A stretch of DNA of 34,673 bases. It comes from Methanomicrobiales archaeon (GTDB lineage: Archaea > Halobacteriota > Methanomicrobia > Methanomicrobiales > Methanospirillaceae). Below are positions 16,082-24,519 of this stretch, piece after piece. Numbering within the stretch: the stretch's first letter is position 1; every line of letters starts with the position of its first letter. Made by a program: the position numbers and the translations under genes. The notes under the pieces are model-generated. The model saw nothing but the letters and a program-made list of their open reading frames with translations, was not told the DNA's origin and searched no databases. The stretch spans positions 1-34,673 of the forward strand of contig JAAEES010000001.1 of the NCBI GenBank assembly GCA_013415575.1, written 5' to 3'.

Positions 16082-17848
16082 TTACTCCCTGAACGGATTG
16101 AATGCAGTCCCGCTCCATGTCACGTTCGCATGCCCTGAAAATTCAAGCACATTGAGCCGTACACCGTGCACGAGGACCGACATCAATCCCAGGATGAGGT
16201 TTAAGCTATGGCCGGATAAAAGAATTACGGCACCTACCACCAGTGCAACGACACCACTGCCGAATCCGGATGCGAGGTAATTAGTCGTATTTGCCACCGC
16301 CAGGGTTGCCATGCCCACGGCAAAAAGACGAATATAGGAGATAACGTCAGTGATATTACTCATAAAACTCAATGCGATCGTTCCCATCCCCTCCCCGATG
16401 CCTCTGAGGATATTCGATCGCCTGGGGTTGGTGAAAAGAATTACGAGGATAATTCCTCCAGCAACCAGCCACATCCCCAATGCGGGAAAAGGTTCTCCCA
16501 GTATCAGCGTCCTTGCGAGGAAGAAAGCCATCCAGAGAATGCAGATATAGCCGATATCAGCAAGCACGTTCAGCGATGGAAACTTCAGCAATGCCCGCCA
16601 GGAATGGGCAACCGATAGATGCAGGGCTCCTAAAAAGAAGCAGAGCGATGTCACGAACGCGGCGTCATTGAGTTGTGGAACGAGCGCGGGCAATCCCCAC
16701 TGGCCAAAAAAAGTGCCGGTCAGCAGTCCCCAGATAACGGTACTGAGCCCCAGTAGATAGAAAAGGGAGACAGCCGTCTTCATCTCCCTGTCCATCATCA
16801 TCTTTTTCTTCAGCCATATTGACAGCAGGAACGCTATTCCGATATATGCCAGTCCATACCCGGCATCACCAATGAGAATACCGAAAAATATGCTGAAAAA
16901 TACCAGGAAGACCATGCTGATATCCATCTCATGATATCCGGGTGTCAGTCCCAGGAGTCCGAGAACTGGTTTAATCAGCTCGGCCCACCGGGAGTTGCGC
17001 AGGAGTGTTGGCACATTGTCCTCAAAGGAGGGTTCAGCGATGAGTATTCCCCACCTGTTGGTTTTGGCCTCACCAATGAGGTGGTCTGCCCGATCAAACG
17101 GGATGTATCCTGTTACATAGCTGAGTGCACCATCATTGCCCATCCCGGCCAGGACCTGCTGGAATTCGATCTCTTTCTCCAATTTCCGGTTCACTTCGGA
17201 AAGACTGTCATAGTACCCTGCGGAACTGGCGATCTCGGATGCAATGATCTCCGCGTTCCGGTTATTTTCATCGAGACGTGATCTGAGCGCGGAAAGCCCC
17301 TGTTCAGGGGGAATGACCTCCTGAAAGTCGCATTCGAACTGCCGTCGTGATATTCCCACGACGTTGGCGATGTCGCCAGCAGTACCTAGTGTCCTGACTA
17401 CCACGTCATCGGGAAATTTCCCGATTTCCTTGACCGGAACCTGGTATAATTTCAGGTAAATACCCTGGTCTATCAGGGACTTTACCTGGTTTTGATCGAT
17501 ATCGCCCCATCGTTCCCATTCGGCAATCTGACCGATGATATTCCGTGCAGAGAGCTCGAGTTGTTCCTGTCTCCGTCCCATTTCAATGATACCGGTGGCA
17601 ACCGCCATCCAGTCACCGCTCATCTGTCGTTGCGGCCGGGTTTTCCGCTCTGCCATGGATACCTTGTTCAGGACATCGAGTGAAGAATTGATCAGGGCAA
17701 CCTTTTCCAGGAGTCCGGATATATCCCTGCTTTCAGGCAGATTCTGGTGTTCGACCTGCATAACACCCAGTTTTCTCAGTGCGGCTATGGTCGCTTCCGC
17801 ATCCTTTGACTGGAAGATAACGGTGGCCTTTTTCATCGGTACGATCAT
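16082..17848 (-). CDS. atpI: V-type ATPase subunit I (second operon)
   Basis: A 588-aa stator subunit with a cytoplasmic N-terminal half and a membrane C-terminal half. The membrane part starts near MDISMVFLVFFSIFFGILIGDAGYGLAYIG, the same signature as in the first operon. The end LNLILGLMSVLVHGVRLNVLEFSGHANVTWSG resembles bacterial V-type I subunits. It is about 50 aa shorter than the A-type I subunit in this window and diverges from it strongly, so it is not a recent duplicate. The start ATG 17848 overlaps the D-subunit stop by ATGA. Confidence 0.92.
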   Translation of the reverse strand: MIVPMKKATVIFQSKDAEATIAALRKLGVMQVEHQNLPESRDISGLLEKVALINSSLDVLNKVSMAERKTRPQRQMSGDWMAVATGIIEMGRRQEQLELSARNIIGQIAEWERWGDIDQNQVKSLIDQGIYLKLYQVPVKEIGKFPDDVVVRTLGTAGDIANVVGISRRQFECDFQEVIPPEQGLSALRSRLDENNRNAEIIASEIASSAGYYDSLSEVNRKLEKEIEFQQVLAGMGNDGALSYVTGYIPFDRADHLIGEAKTNRWGILIAEPSFEDNVPTLLRNSRWAELIKPVLGLLGLTPGYHEMDISMVFLVFFSIFFGILIGDAGYGLAYIGIAFLLSIWLKKKMMMDREMKTAVSLFYLLGLSTVIWGLLTGTFFGQWGLPALVPQLNDAAFVTSLCFFLGALHLSVAHSWRALLKFPSLNVLADIGYICILWMAFFLARTLILGEPFPALGMWLVAGGIILVILFTNPRRSNILRGIGEGMGTIALSFMSNITDVISYIRLFAVGMATLAVANTTNYLASGFGSGVVALVVGAVILLSGHSLNLILGLMSVLVHGVRLNVLEFSGHANVTWSGTAFNPFRE

Positions 17849-18456
17849 TGTGCCACCTCTTCGAGGGCGGATTCCTCGATCTTGTTCTTGGCAATTTTAC
17901 TCCGGCCGACAGCATTGGTCATCTGGTCGCCGATATAGATTTTAATGAGGCGTATTGCCTCCTTTGCCTCCGGGATTTTCACCTTCTCGAACAGGTTGAC
18001 GCGCTGGGTAGTGACCCGCAGTTCCTGGTTCAGAACAGATATTCCCTGCTGGAGAACGCGCACTTCCTCACGCAGTGAAACGAGTTCCCGAAGTGTGTCG
18101 AGTCCCGTATCCAGCCAGAGCGGCATCAGAAACAAGTCATACTCAGCCGATCCGAACACAACACGTTCGAAGACCGGGATATCAACTCCGGCAATATTCC
18201 TCCTGGTGGTGATTACCATTTCGGGCTTCAGCCACTTCCTCACCCCTGGAACTTCGGACAGGAGCCCTGACCACACCTCTGACGATCGCCTCTGATCCGA
18301 CAGCGATCGTTCCCTCTCCCGGAGAACGCCTTGCTGGTGCAGAATTTCAAGCTGGATCTGCTGCTTTTTCAGCTGCAGGGTAGGCAGAAACCTCTCGTAT
18401 TGCCGCAGTGCATCCCTCTGGGTCTTCAGTTCACCCTGCGAAAATTTAATTTTCAT
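17845..18456 (-). CDS. atpD: V-type ATPase subunit D (second operon)
   Basis: A 203-aa central shaft subunit, two long helices around a middle domain. The start KIKFSQGELKTQRDALRQYERFLPTLQLKKQQIQLEI is close to the bacterial V-type D pattern, and the C-terminal helix has TQRVNLFEKVKIPEAKEAIRLIKIYIGD. The A-type D of the first operon starts NPTRMELIRKR instead. It overlaps the B gene by 11 nt and the I gene by 4 nt. Confidence 0.9.
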   Translation of the reverse strand: MKIKFSQGELKTQRDALRQYERFLPTLQLKKQQIQLEILHQQGVLRERERSLSDQRRSSEVWSGLLSEVPGVRKWLKPEMVITTRRNIAGVDIPVFERVVFGSAEYDLFLMPLWLDTGLDTLRELVSLREEVRVLQQGISVLNQELRVTTQRVNLFEKVKIPEAKEAIRLIKIYIGDQMTNAVGRSKIAKNKIEESALEEVAQ

Positions 18457-19750
18457 GGTTTTCTGGCCAGTATTGATCGATCAGGGATCTCTTGATTCCC
18501 GTTTCCTCCGGCAGGAAGCAGTCGTGCAGAATCTCCCAGCCGAGGTCGAGCGCTTTCTCGAGGGGGATATTTACTTTCAGGGACATCATTTTTTCCTCGA
18601 AGAGTTTTCCGTATTTGAGGAGTTTCAAATCCCAGGCACTCATCTGGAATCCCATCGACTGTTTTTCCTGCGTTTCGCGATAATCGGCAAAGAGTTGGAT
18701 CATGGAATCCATAATCGTCCGGTGGTCATCCCTGGTTTTCCCGTTCACGAGCTGCTTTAAGCGGCTCAACGAACCGAATGGTTCGATAACACCATTTTTG
18801 AGGTAAAATTGTCCCTCCGTGATGTATCCGGTATTGTCCGGAATCGGATGGGTAACATCGTCTCCCGGCATGGTGGTCACCGCAAGGATGGTGATCGAGC
18901 CTGCGGTCTCGAAATCAACCGCTTTTTCATACCGGGCTGCAAGGAGACTGTAGAGGTCCCCGGGATATCCGCGGTTCGAAGGTATCTGCTGCATCGTAAT
19001 GGCGATCTCTTTTAATGCATCGCAGAAATTGCTCATATCTGTCAGCAATACAAGAACCCGTTTTCCATCGAGGGCGAAATGTTCTGCCACTGCAAGGCTG
19101 ATATCAGGAACCAGCAGACACTCGACAACCGGATCGGCTGCCGTATGCATGAATATGATCGAATGGGAGAGTGCGCCGTGCTCCTCGAGAGTATCCCTGA
19201 AGAAGAGATAATCATCGTATTTTAAGCCCATCCCTCCCAGGATGATGATGTCAACCTCTGCCTGTGTCCCGATCCTGGCGAGAAGTTCGTTGTATGGCTC
19301 TCCGGAGATTGAAAATATCGGGAGTTTCTGGGATTCGACGAGTGAATTGAACACGTCGATCATGGGTATGCCGGTCCGGATCATTTTGCTGGGAATTATC
19401 CGCTTCACCGGGTTGACAGGCGGCCCCCCGATATCAGTCAGGTTTTCAGAAAGATCAGGCCCGTTGTCGAGAGGACGGCCGCTTCCGTTAAAGACCCTGC
19501 CGAGAAGCAAATCACCGGTAGCAATCCGCATCGGGTGCCCGAGAAACCGCACCCTGTCTCCCGTGGAAATGCCCCTGCTGCCTGCGAAGACCTGTAAGAA
19601 TACCTGGTTCCCGTCAAGGCGGATCACCTGGGCGAGAGATGTTCCCCGGCGGGTTGTGACTTCTGCAAGCTCCGTATTACCGACGTTTTCAGCCCCGACG
19701 GTAATGACATCGCCGACAATCTGGTTTATGCTCGTATAGACTTTATACAT
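18446..19750 (-). CDS. atpB: V-type ATPase subunit B (second operon)
   Basis: A 434-aa non-catalytic head subunit. LGRVFNGSGRPLDNGPDL, KLPIFSISGEPYNELLARIGTQA and VLVLLTDMSNFCDALKEIAITMQQ are the family landmarks. ATG 19750 (MYKVYTSINQIVGD) is chosen because bacterial V-type B subunits start this way and it overlaps the A stop by 8 nt. The upstream part of the open frame lies within the A gene. The C-terminus ends DQYWPENHEN, shorter than the first-operon B. Confidence 0.92.
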   Translation of the reverse strand: MYKVYTSINQIVGDVITVGAENVGNTELAEVTTRRGTSLAQVIRLDGNQVFLQVFAGSRGISTGDRVRFLGHPMRIATGDLLLGRVFNGSGRPLDNGPDLSENLTDIGGPPVNPVKRIIPSKMIRTGIPMIDVFNSLVESQKLPIFSISGEPYNELLARIGTQAEVDIIILGGMGLKYDDYLFFRDTLEEHGALSHSIIFMHTAADPVVECLLVPDISLAVAEHFALDGKRVLVLLTDMSNFCDALKEIAITMQQIPSNRGYPGDLYSLLAARYEKAVDFETAGSITILAVTTMPGDDVTHPIPDNTGYITEGQFYLKNGVIEPFGSLSRLKQLVNGKTRDDHRTIMDSMIQLFADYRETQEKQSMGFQMSAWDLKLLKYGKLFEEKMMSLKVNIPLEKALDLGWEILHDCFLPEETGIKRSLIDQYWPENHEN

Positions 19751-21488
19751 GGCCGCCATCCTTCGATCGCACGAGGAGAAATGCCCGGATCTCTCTCTCG
19801 GTCTTTGTAAATTCATCACTCTGCCAGGGCGTCGAGTTCCAGCCCCGGAAGAGCTGTCTCAGCTGCTGGAAAAAACGGAGCGCTTCATCTTTGTTTCCAA
19901 AAACGAATTCCGTTTCAATAATACGGTGAATAAAATCAAAAATGTAGATCTGCCGTTCCCGGGAAGTTGCTTCATCTACCGGATCAAAGGCATTCTGCTG
20001 CAGGTAGACAAAATCGAAAAATTCAGCTTTGAGAAAATTCACATAATCATGGAGCGAGGTTCCTTCTTCACCGACGACTTTCATCATCTGGGCAATATCA
20101 TTGCCTTTCCGCAGGATTCCCTGCCCTCTCTCCTTCTGTTCCTCATCGATGAAGCTCCTGTATTTGCTCCAGCTGATGAGCGGGTCAATGGCGGGATACC
20201 GTCGGGCATCGGAACGACTGCGGGAAAGGCCGTGGAAGGCACCAACGACTTTCAGTGTTGCCTGGGTCACCGGCTCCTCAAAATTACCTCCTGCAGGGCT
20301 GACGGCCCCGCCGATAGTAACCGACCCCGTTGAACCATCATGGAGACGAACCATCCCCGCCCGTTCATAGAATGAGGCGATTCGCGACTCCAGGTATGCA
20401 GGGAACGCCTCCTCTCCGGGAATTTCCTCCAGCCTTCCGGACATTTCACGCATGGCCTGGGCCCAGCGGGAGGTTGAATCCGCGAGAAGAAGCACATTGA
20501 GTCCCATCTGGCGATAGTATTCCGCAATAGTGACTGCCGTATAAACGCTTGATTCCCTCGCTGCTACGGGCATCGAACTGGTATTACAGATAATGACCGT
20601 GCGATCACTCAGCGGCCGGTTGGTTCTCGGGTCGGTGATGGCAGGGAACGTTCGTAACGTTTCAACAATCTCGCCCGCCCGCTCGCCGCAGGCAGCGATG
20701 ATAACGATATCGACATCGGCATGGCGGCTGATCAACTGCTGTAAAACGGTTTTTCCCGCTCCGAAAGGACCCGGGATACAGTACGTTCCTCCCAGGGCAA
20801 CGGGAAAGAGCGAATCTATCAGACGCATTTTGGTAACCAGGGGTTCACCCGGCTTAAGCCGCTCGGCATAGGCCTGAATCGGGATCTTCACGGGCCAGGT
20901 CTGACTTAAAAATACAGGATGAATTTTTCCGTCCTGATCTTTTACCTGGGCGACGGGCTGGCGTATCGTGAACCTGCCGGCATTTTCAATTGATACAAGA
21001 TTGTAATTTCCTGTCAGGGTGAACGGGACCAGGCAGTAGTGGCGGAATATTTTCTCTTCCACAAATCCGATTTTATCTCCCGCCTTCACCCTTTCTCCGG
21101 GTTTTTTCAACGGAGTGAATTCCCACGTTTTCGATTCCGGAAGTCCTGTAACATAAACCCCTCTCTGCAGGAAAAAACCGCATTGCTCGGCGATCTCCGG
21201 CAGGGGATTCTGGAGACCGTCGTAGATCTGGCCAAGCATTCCCGGGCCGAGCTCGATCGACAGGAGTTCGCCGGTAAATTCAACGTCCTCTCCGATTTTT
21301 AAGCCGGTGGTCGCCTCATAGACCTGCATCTCGGCAAGATTGCCACGGACACGGATGATTTCGGATTTCAGACGCTCATCCCCGTGCCGGATATATGCTA
21401 CTTCGTTCTGCATGACGGGAGTATCAAAAGATACGGTAACCATGTTGCCGTTGATTTTCATGATTCTCCCCTGTGACAGCGCAGTCAT
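19743..21488 (-). CDS. atpA: V-type ATPase catalytic subunit A (second operon)
   Basis: A 581-aa catalytic subunit. Walker A is GPFGAGKT at residues 240-247. It is followed by AACGERAGEIVETLRTFPAI and the Walker B stretch LNVLLLADSTSRWAQAMREMSGRLEEIPGEEAFPAYL. The sequence differs clearly from the first-operon A along its whole length, including the P-loop residues (GPFGAGKT against GGFGTGKT), so the two are old paralogues. All catalytic motifs are intact. It begins right after the DUF2764 gene stop. Confidence 0.94.
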   Translation of the reverse strand: MTALSQGRIMKINGNMVTVSFDTPVMQNEVAYIRHGDERLKSEIIRVRGNLAEMQVYEATTGLKIGEDVEFTGELLSIELGPGMLGQIYDGLQNPLPEIAEQCGFFLQRGVYVTGLPESKTWEFTPLKKPGERVKAGDKIGFVEEKIFRHYCLVPFTLTGNYNLVSIENAGRFTIRQPVAQVKDQDGKIHPVFLSQTWPVKIPIQAYAERLKPGEPLVTKMRLIDSLFPVALGGTYCIPGPFGAGKTVLQQLISRHADVDIVIIAACGERAGEIVETLRTFPAITDPRTNRPLSDRTVIICNTSSMPVAARESSVYTAVTIAEYYRQMGLNVLLLADSTSRWAQAMREMSGRLEEIPGEEAFPAYLESRIASFYERAGMVRLHDGSTGSVTIGGAVSPAGGNFEEPVTQATLKVVGAFHGLSRSRSDARRYPAIDPLISWSKYRSFIDEEQKERGQGILRKGNDIAQMMKVVGEEGTSLHDYVNFLKAEFFDFVYLQQNAFDPVDEATSRERQIYIFDFIHRIIETEFVFGNKDEALRFFQQLRQLFRGWNSTPWQSDEFTKTEREIRAFLLVRSKDGGHV

Positions 21489-22028
21489 TCACTCCACCCC
21501 GGGTGCCAGCGCCTCCCGGAGCAGGAGGGCTGCATCTGCACTTCGTATTCTCTCCCAGCGGTGGAGTATCTGCAACTTGTAAGCATAGGTAATCAGGGCG
21601 TCCAGATCGAAATAGTGGGCTTTGGCGAGTTCATCCAGGGTCTTCCAGCGGGTCTCGTCGAGCACCCTCTCACCTTCAAGCAATGAAGGGCTCATCGTTG
21701 CCGCAATAACGACGGGGGCGGGGGAAGGTCCGGGATACGTGTCCGGGCGGAGATAGCGTCCAGCCTCGATGTGCCGCCGGCCAGCCCGCACCTTTACCAG
21801 CTCGTTCCTCAACGTGGTATCGAACCGGATCCACTCCTCAATGAAGTGATGCCGTCTGCCTTGTTCCGAGTAGTGTTCGGGTTGTGGCAGGGTTCTCAAG
21901 ATCTGATAATCTTTTTCCGGGATGAACCGGTGGCATGCTTCAAGGAACTGCTCGAAGGAAAATGGCGGTTTCATTCCGAATTGCAGCGTTGGCAGGCTCG
22001 AGAGCAGGTAAGGGTAAAAATCCGCCAT
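21489..22028 (-). CDS. DUF2764-type V-ATPase operon protein
   Basis: A 179-aa protein lying between E and A. It starts YPYLLSSLPTLQFGMKPPFSFEQFLEACHRFI and contains WIRFDTTLRNELVKVRAGR, which I recognise as the DUF2764 pattern found at this exact position in bacterial V-ATPase operons (for example Chlamydia and spirochaetes). Its helical, LRN-containing core recalls a shortened subunit C. Since this operon has no C or F gene, this protein may connect stalk and ring; that role is inferred from position. It is 7 nt after the E gene and abuts the A gene. Confidence 0.8.
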   Translation of the reverse strand: MADFYPYLLSSLPTLQFGMKPPFSFEQFLEACHRFIPEKDYQILRTLPQPEHYSEQGRRHHFIEEWIRFDTTLRNELVKVRAGRRHIEAGRYLRPDTYPGPSPAPVVIAATMSPSLLEGERVLDETRWKTLDELAKAHYFDLDALITYAYKLQILHRWERIRSADAALLLREALAPGVE

Positions 22029-22034
22029 CTTCGT

Positions 22035-22646
22035 TCAGTCCTCCACTTCCCCCTGAAGTATCTTTTTCAACTTCGGTTTGAGGCAGGAAACGATATATTC
22101 TGCGAGTGCACGGTCGGAAAAATCATAGGAGGATCTTCCACCGTCAAAACTGATGGTAAACCCGCCCTGGATATCTCCTCTTTGCCGTAAGGAAATATCT
22201 CTCTCTGTTTCCTTCCGGAGTCTGTTCAGGTAATGCTTTTCCAGAAGTTCCAGATCGTTACCATTGACCATGACGATAACTTCGGTCCGCTCCGCGGTGG
22301 AATAATTTCTGATCAGTTCCGTGAGGAGTCCGGAGATTACTTCCGGGGTGAGCGCCTGCCGGGTGTCTGCAACTACGATTCGTTTGAGCATGGCGTTGAT
22401 CTCTTCTCGTAAGGTGAGAAGGAGATCTCTTCCTGCCTGGGCGAGCAGCGCCCTTTCTCTCTCATCCTCGCGGCGGATCCTCTCATGGGCGGCGGAGATC
22501 ATCTCTTCAACCTCGATCTTTGCCTGGTTGAGAATCGCATCGGCTTTCTGCTGTGCTGCAGATTCAATGAGTCGGGCCTTTTCCTCCGCAGCCCTGATGC
22601 CTTCCTGGTTTATTTTCTCAATGAGGTCGCTGATATCTTCCGGCAT
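22035..22646 (-). CDS. atpE: V-type ATPase subunit E (second operon)
   Basis: A 203-aa peripheral stalk subunit and the first gene of the second operon. The N-terminal half is a charged helix (IEKINQEGIRAAEEKARLIESAAQQKADAILNQAK) and the C-terminal domain ends with SFDGGRSSYDFSDRALAEYIVSCLKPKL, typical of bacterial V-type E. No separate H/G stalk gene is present in the operon. The nearest ribosome-binding-like purines (GAGGGAGATGAG) are about 10-15 nt upstream of ATG 22646. Confidence 0.88.
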   Translation of the reverse strand: MPEDISDLIEKINQEGIRAAEEKARLIESAAQQKADAILNQAKIEVEEMISAAHERIRREDERERALLAQAGRDLLLTLREEINAMLKRIVVADTRQALTPEVISGLLTELIRNYSTAERTEVIVMVNGNDLELLEKHYLNRLRKETERDISLRQRGDIQGGFTISFDGGRSSYDFSDRALAEYIVSCLKPKLKKILQGEVED

Positions 22647-22750
22647 TGAAGAGACTCATCTCCCTCGGGTTTTCATCAAGAACGTTATCATCCCTATCCC
22701 ATTCCAAACACCGACATTGAAAGTCCGATCGATCCCGGACTACAGTGCTT

Positions 22751-22779
22751 CCGTGAATCCAGTTCATGCTGAATCACGG
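22751..22779. repeat. Imperfect inverted repeat in the second ATPase leader
   Basis: The arms are CCGTGA and TCACGG with an inner CAG/CTG pair around TTCATG. It lies about 105-135 nt upstream of the atpE start of the second operon, inside the predicted transcript, so it could be an RNA hairpin or an operator. Confidence 0.4.
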
Positions 22780-22913
22780 GCACCAGAGAACCCGGCAATC
22801 TCCATGCATCACATCAGGATATTACTCATCATATACATTCCTCTCTTGCATAAGAGCCGGGCGTCCGACCCCTTCTCCTCATCGGCATCGAAAGATACCT
22901 TTATTTTGTTATT

Positions 22914-22928
22914 TGCTAACATATAGCA
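22914..22928. promoter_or_regulatory. Putative operator palindrome at livG
   Basis: TGCTAACATATAGCA is a perfect 5-bp inverted repeat with a 5-bp spacer. It lies six bases after the TATA-like CTTTATTTTG, between the TATA box and the predicted start, where an archaeal repressor would block initiation. The same half-sites and spacing recur upstream of livK (27755-27769). Confidence 0.6.
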
Positions 22929-22956
22929 TGATAAATGGTAGCAAGGAGGGGTGTTC

Positions 22957-23682
22957 ATGCTAGAACTTGACGCGGTGACAAAAAAATTCGGCGGGCTGGT
23001 TGCGGTCAACGCAGTGGACCTCCATGTCGGCGAGGGAGAGATCCTGGGGCTTGTCGGGCCGAACGGTGCGGGGAAGACCACGCTCCTGAATCTGATATCC
23101 GGTATTTACCGCCCGGACGGTGGAAGGATCCGCTACCGCGGTGAGGAGATATCCCACCTTTCCATGGATCGTGTCTGCCGGAAAGGTATTGCAAAGACAT
23201 TCCAGCACACGCATTCCTTCCCCGGTCTTACCGCCCGTGAAAGCGTCATGATCGGATCCCTCTTTGGCAAAAGCCACCATCCTACAATGGATGAAGCCTC
23301 GCGGGAGGCTGCGGAACTCCTCGATCGGGTCGGGTTTCCCCGGGAACGGATTGATATGCCCCTCTCAAACCTGAACGTAATTGAACTCCGGAGAACCCAG
23401 CTTGCCCGGGCCCTTGCCTCACGCCCGAAAATCCTCCTCCTCGATGAAATGATGACCGGTCTCAACCCAAGCGAGAGCGGAGAGGCAGTTGCGCTCATCA
23501 AATCTCTCCGCGACGATGGTCTCACTGTCGTCGTGATCGAGCATGTCATGCGGGTTATTCTCGGGGTATCCGATCGCCTGGTGGTTCTCGACAGGGGAGA
23601 GAAAATTGCAGAGGGAGTCCCTGACCGGGTTGTGCGGGACAAGCGGGTAATAGATTCGTATCTTGGCGAACGATATGCATGA
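22957..23682 (+). CDS. livG: Branched-chain amino-acid-type ABC transporter ATPase LivG
   Basis: A 241-aa ATP-binding subunit. Walker A is GPNGAGKT (34-41), and Walker B is ILLLDEMMTGL. The usual LSGGQ signature is replaced by LSNLNVIELRRTQLARAL, a variant seen in one LivG branch that keeps the RxxLARAL helix, so the ATPase is probably active. ATG 22957 is chosen because GGAGG (22945-22949) lies 7 nt upstream; GTG 22951 is too close. The stop overlaps livF by ATGA. The genes for its permeases and binding protein are on the opposite strand 0.8-4 kb away. Confidence 0.9.
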   Translation: MLELDAVTKKFGGLVAVNAVDLHVGEGEILGLVGPNGAGKTTLLNLISGIYRPDGGRIRYRGEEISHLSMDRVCRKGIAKTFQHTHSFPGLTARESVMIGSLFGKSHHPTMDEASREAAELLDRVGFPRERIDMPLSNLNVIELRRTQLARALASRPKILLLDEMMTGLNPSESGEAVALIKSLRDDGLTVVVIEHVMRVILGVSDRLVVLDRGEKIAEGVPDRVVRDKRVIDSYLGERYA

Positions 23683-24395
23683 ACGTTCCTGTGTCACCCC
23701 TCCTGGAGGTTCGTAACCTCTCAGTCTTTTATTCCGGTCTCCAGGTGCTCTGGGATGTCTCCCTCTCGGTTGATAGCGGGGAGATTGTTACCATCCTCGG
23801 CGCAAACGGCGCCGGTAAAACCACGCTCGTCCAAAGCATCTTCGGGCTGGTCGGGGAACGGCATGGGCAGGTCTTCTTCGGGGACACCGATATCACCGGC
23901 CTTCCTGCTTATGATGTGGTGACCAGGGGGCTCTCCCTGGTCCCGGAAAAGCGGGAACTTTTCCCCAAGATGACGGTCATCGAGAACCTTGAACTCGGCG
24001 GCTTTCCCCGGCCGGAGAAGGCAGCCGGTTACAATGAGATGTTTGCGCTCTTCCCTATCCTTGAGGAGCGGAAAGACCAACTTGCCGGGACGCTCTCGGG
24101 AGGTGAGCAGCAGATGCTTGCCATCGCCCGTGCACTCATGGCCCGGCCTTCCATGCTCGTCCTGGATGAGCCGTCACTCGGCCTCTCACCGCTGCTGGTG
24201 TCGACAGTCCTTGATGCGGTTGGAACGCTCAACCAATCAGGTCTCTCCATTCTGCTGGTCGAGCAGAATGTCCAGCACGCCCTGGAGATCTCACACCGGG
24301 GCTACATCCTTGAGAACGGAAGGATCATCAGGGAAGGCTCTTCTGAAGAACTGCTCCACGATGACCAGATCCGGGCAGCATACCTGGGTATCTGA
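23679..24395 (+). CDS. livF: Branched-chain amino-acid-type ABC transporter ATPase LivF
   Basis: A 238-aa ATP-binding subunit paired with LivG. Walker A is GANGAGKT (41-48), the signature is LSGGEQQ (139-145), and Walker B is LVLDEPSLGL. RGLSLVPEKRELFPKMTVIENL is the LivF-type Q-loop region. It is translationally coupled to livG (ATGA). The gene ends 124 nt before the convergent livM stop. LivG and LivF together should energise the LivH/LivM permease. Confidence 0.93.
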   Translation: MNVPVSPLLEVRNLSVFYSGLQVLWDVSLSVDSGEIVTILGANGAGKTTLVQSIFGLVGERHGQVFFGDTDITGLPAYDVVTRGLSLVPEKRELFPKMTVIENLELGGFPRPEKAAGYNEMFALFPILEERKDQLAGTLSGGEQQMLAIARALMARPSMLVLDEPSLGLSPLLVSTVLDAVGTLNQSGLSILLVEQNVQHALEISHRGYILENGRIIREGSSEELLHDDQIRAAYLGI

Positions 24396-24485
24396 ATCGC
24401 CCTGCCAGTCTGTGCCCGGGCATGTTCTTCACCTCGTTTCTCTCTCGAGTATCTGGCTAAGAAGACCGGTTCATTTTATGAGGTC

Positions 24486-24498
24486 GATTAAAAAAGGA
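24486..24498 (-). terminator. Poly-T tract after livM
   Basis: The minus strand reads CCTTTTTTAATCG about 22-34 nt after the livM stop, which suits archaeal poly-U termination. The 124-nt convergent gap otherwise shows nothing gene-like. Confidence 0.4.
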
Positions 24499-24519
24499 GG
24501 TGCCGGGATGTCGGGGAGA

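Larger units (their letters stand above)
22647..22956. promoter_or_regulatory. Divergent promoter region between the second ATPase operon and livGF
   Basis: This 310-base region has no gene. Toward the ATPase operon there is a TATA-like TGTATATGATG on the minus strand (about 22829-22839), predicting a leader of about 160 nt. Toward livG there is a CTTTATTTTG element (22899-22908) and a palindrome just downstream. An imperfect 29-nt inverted repeat (22751-22779) lies in the ATPase leader. Confidence 0.5.

Noticed and set aside
15631..22646. Second ATPase as an N-type (Na+-translocating F-type) ATPase like those in some Methanosarcina
   Set aside because: The subunits are V-type (A, B, D, E, I, K with DUF2764), not F-type alpha, beta, a, b and c.
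23133..23642. 169-aa minus-strand frame opposite livG
   Set aside because: Arg/Ser-rich shadow of a clear ABC ATPase.
22957..23682. LivG judged inactive because the LSGGQ motif is missing
   Set aside because: The variant LSNLNVIELRR with intact Walker A and B fits a known LivG branch, so loss of function is not implied.
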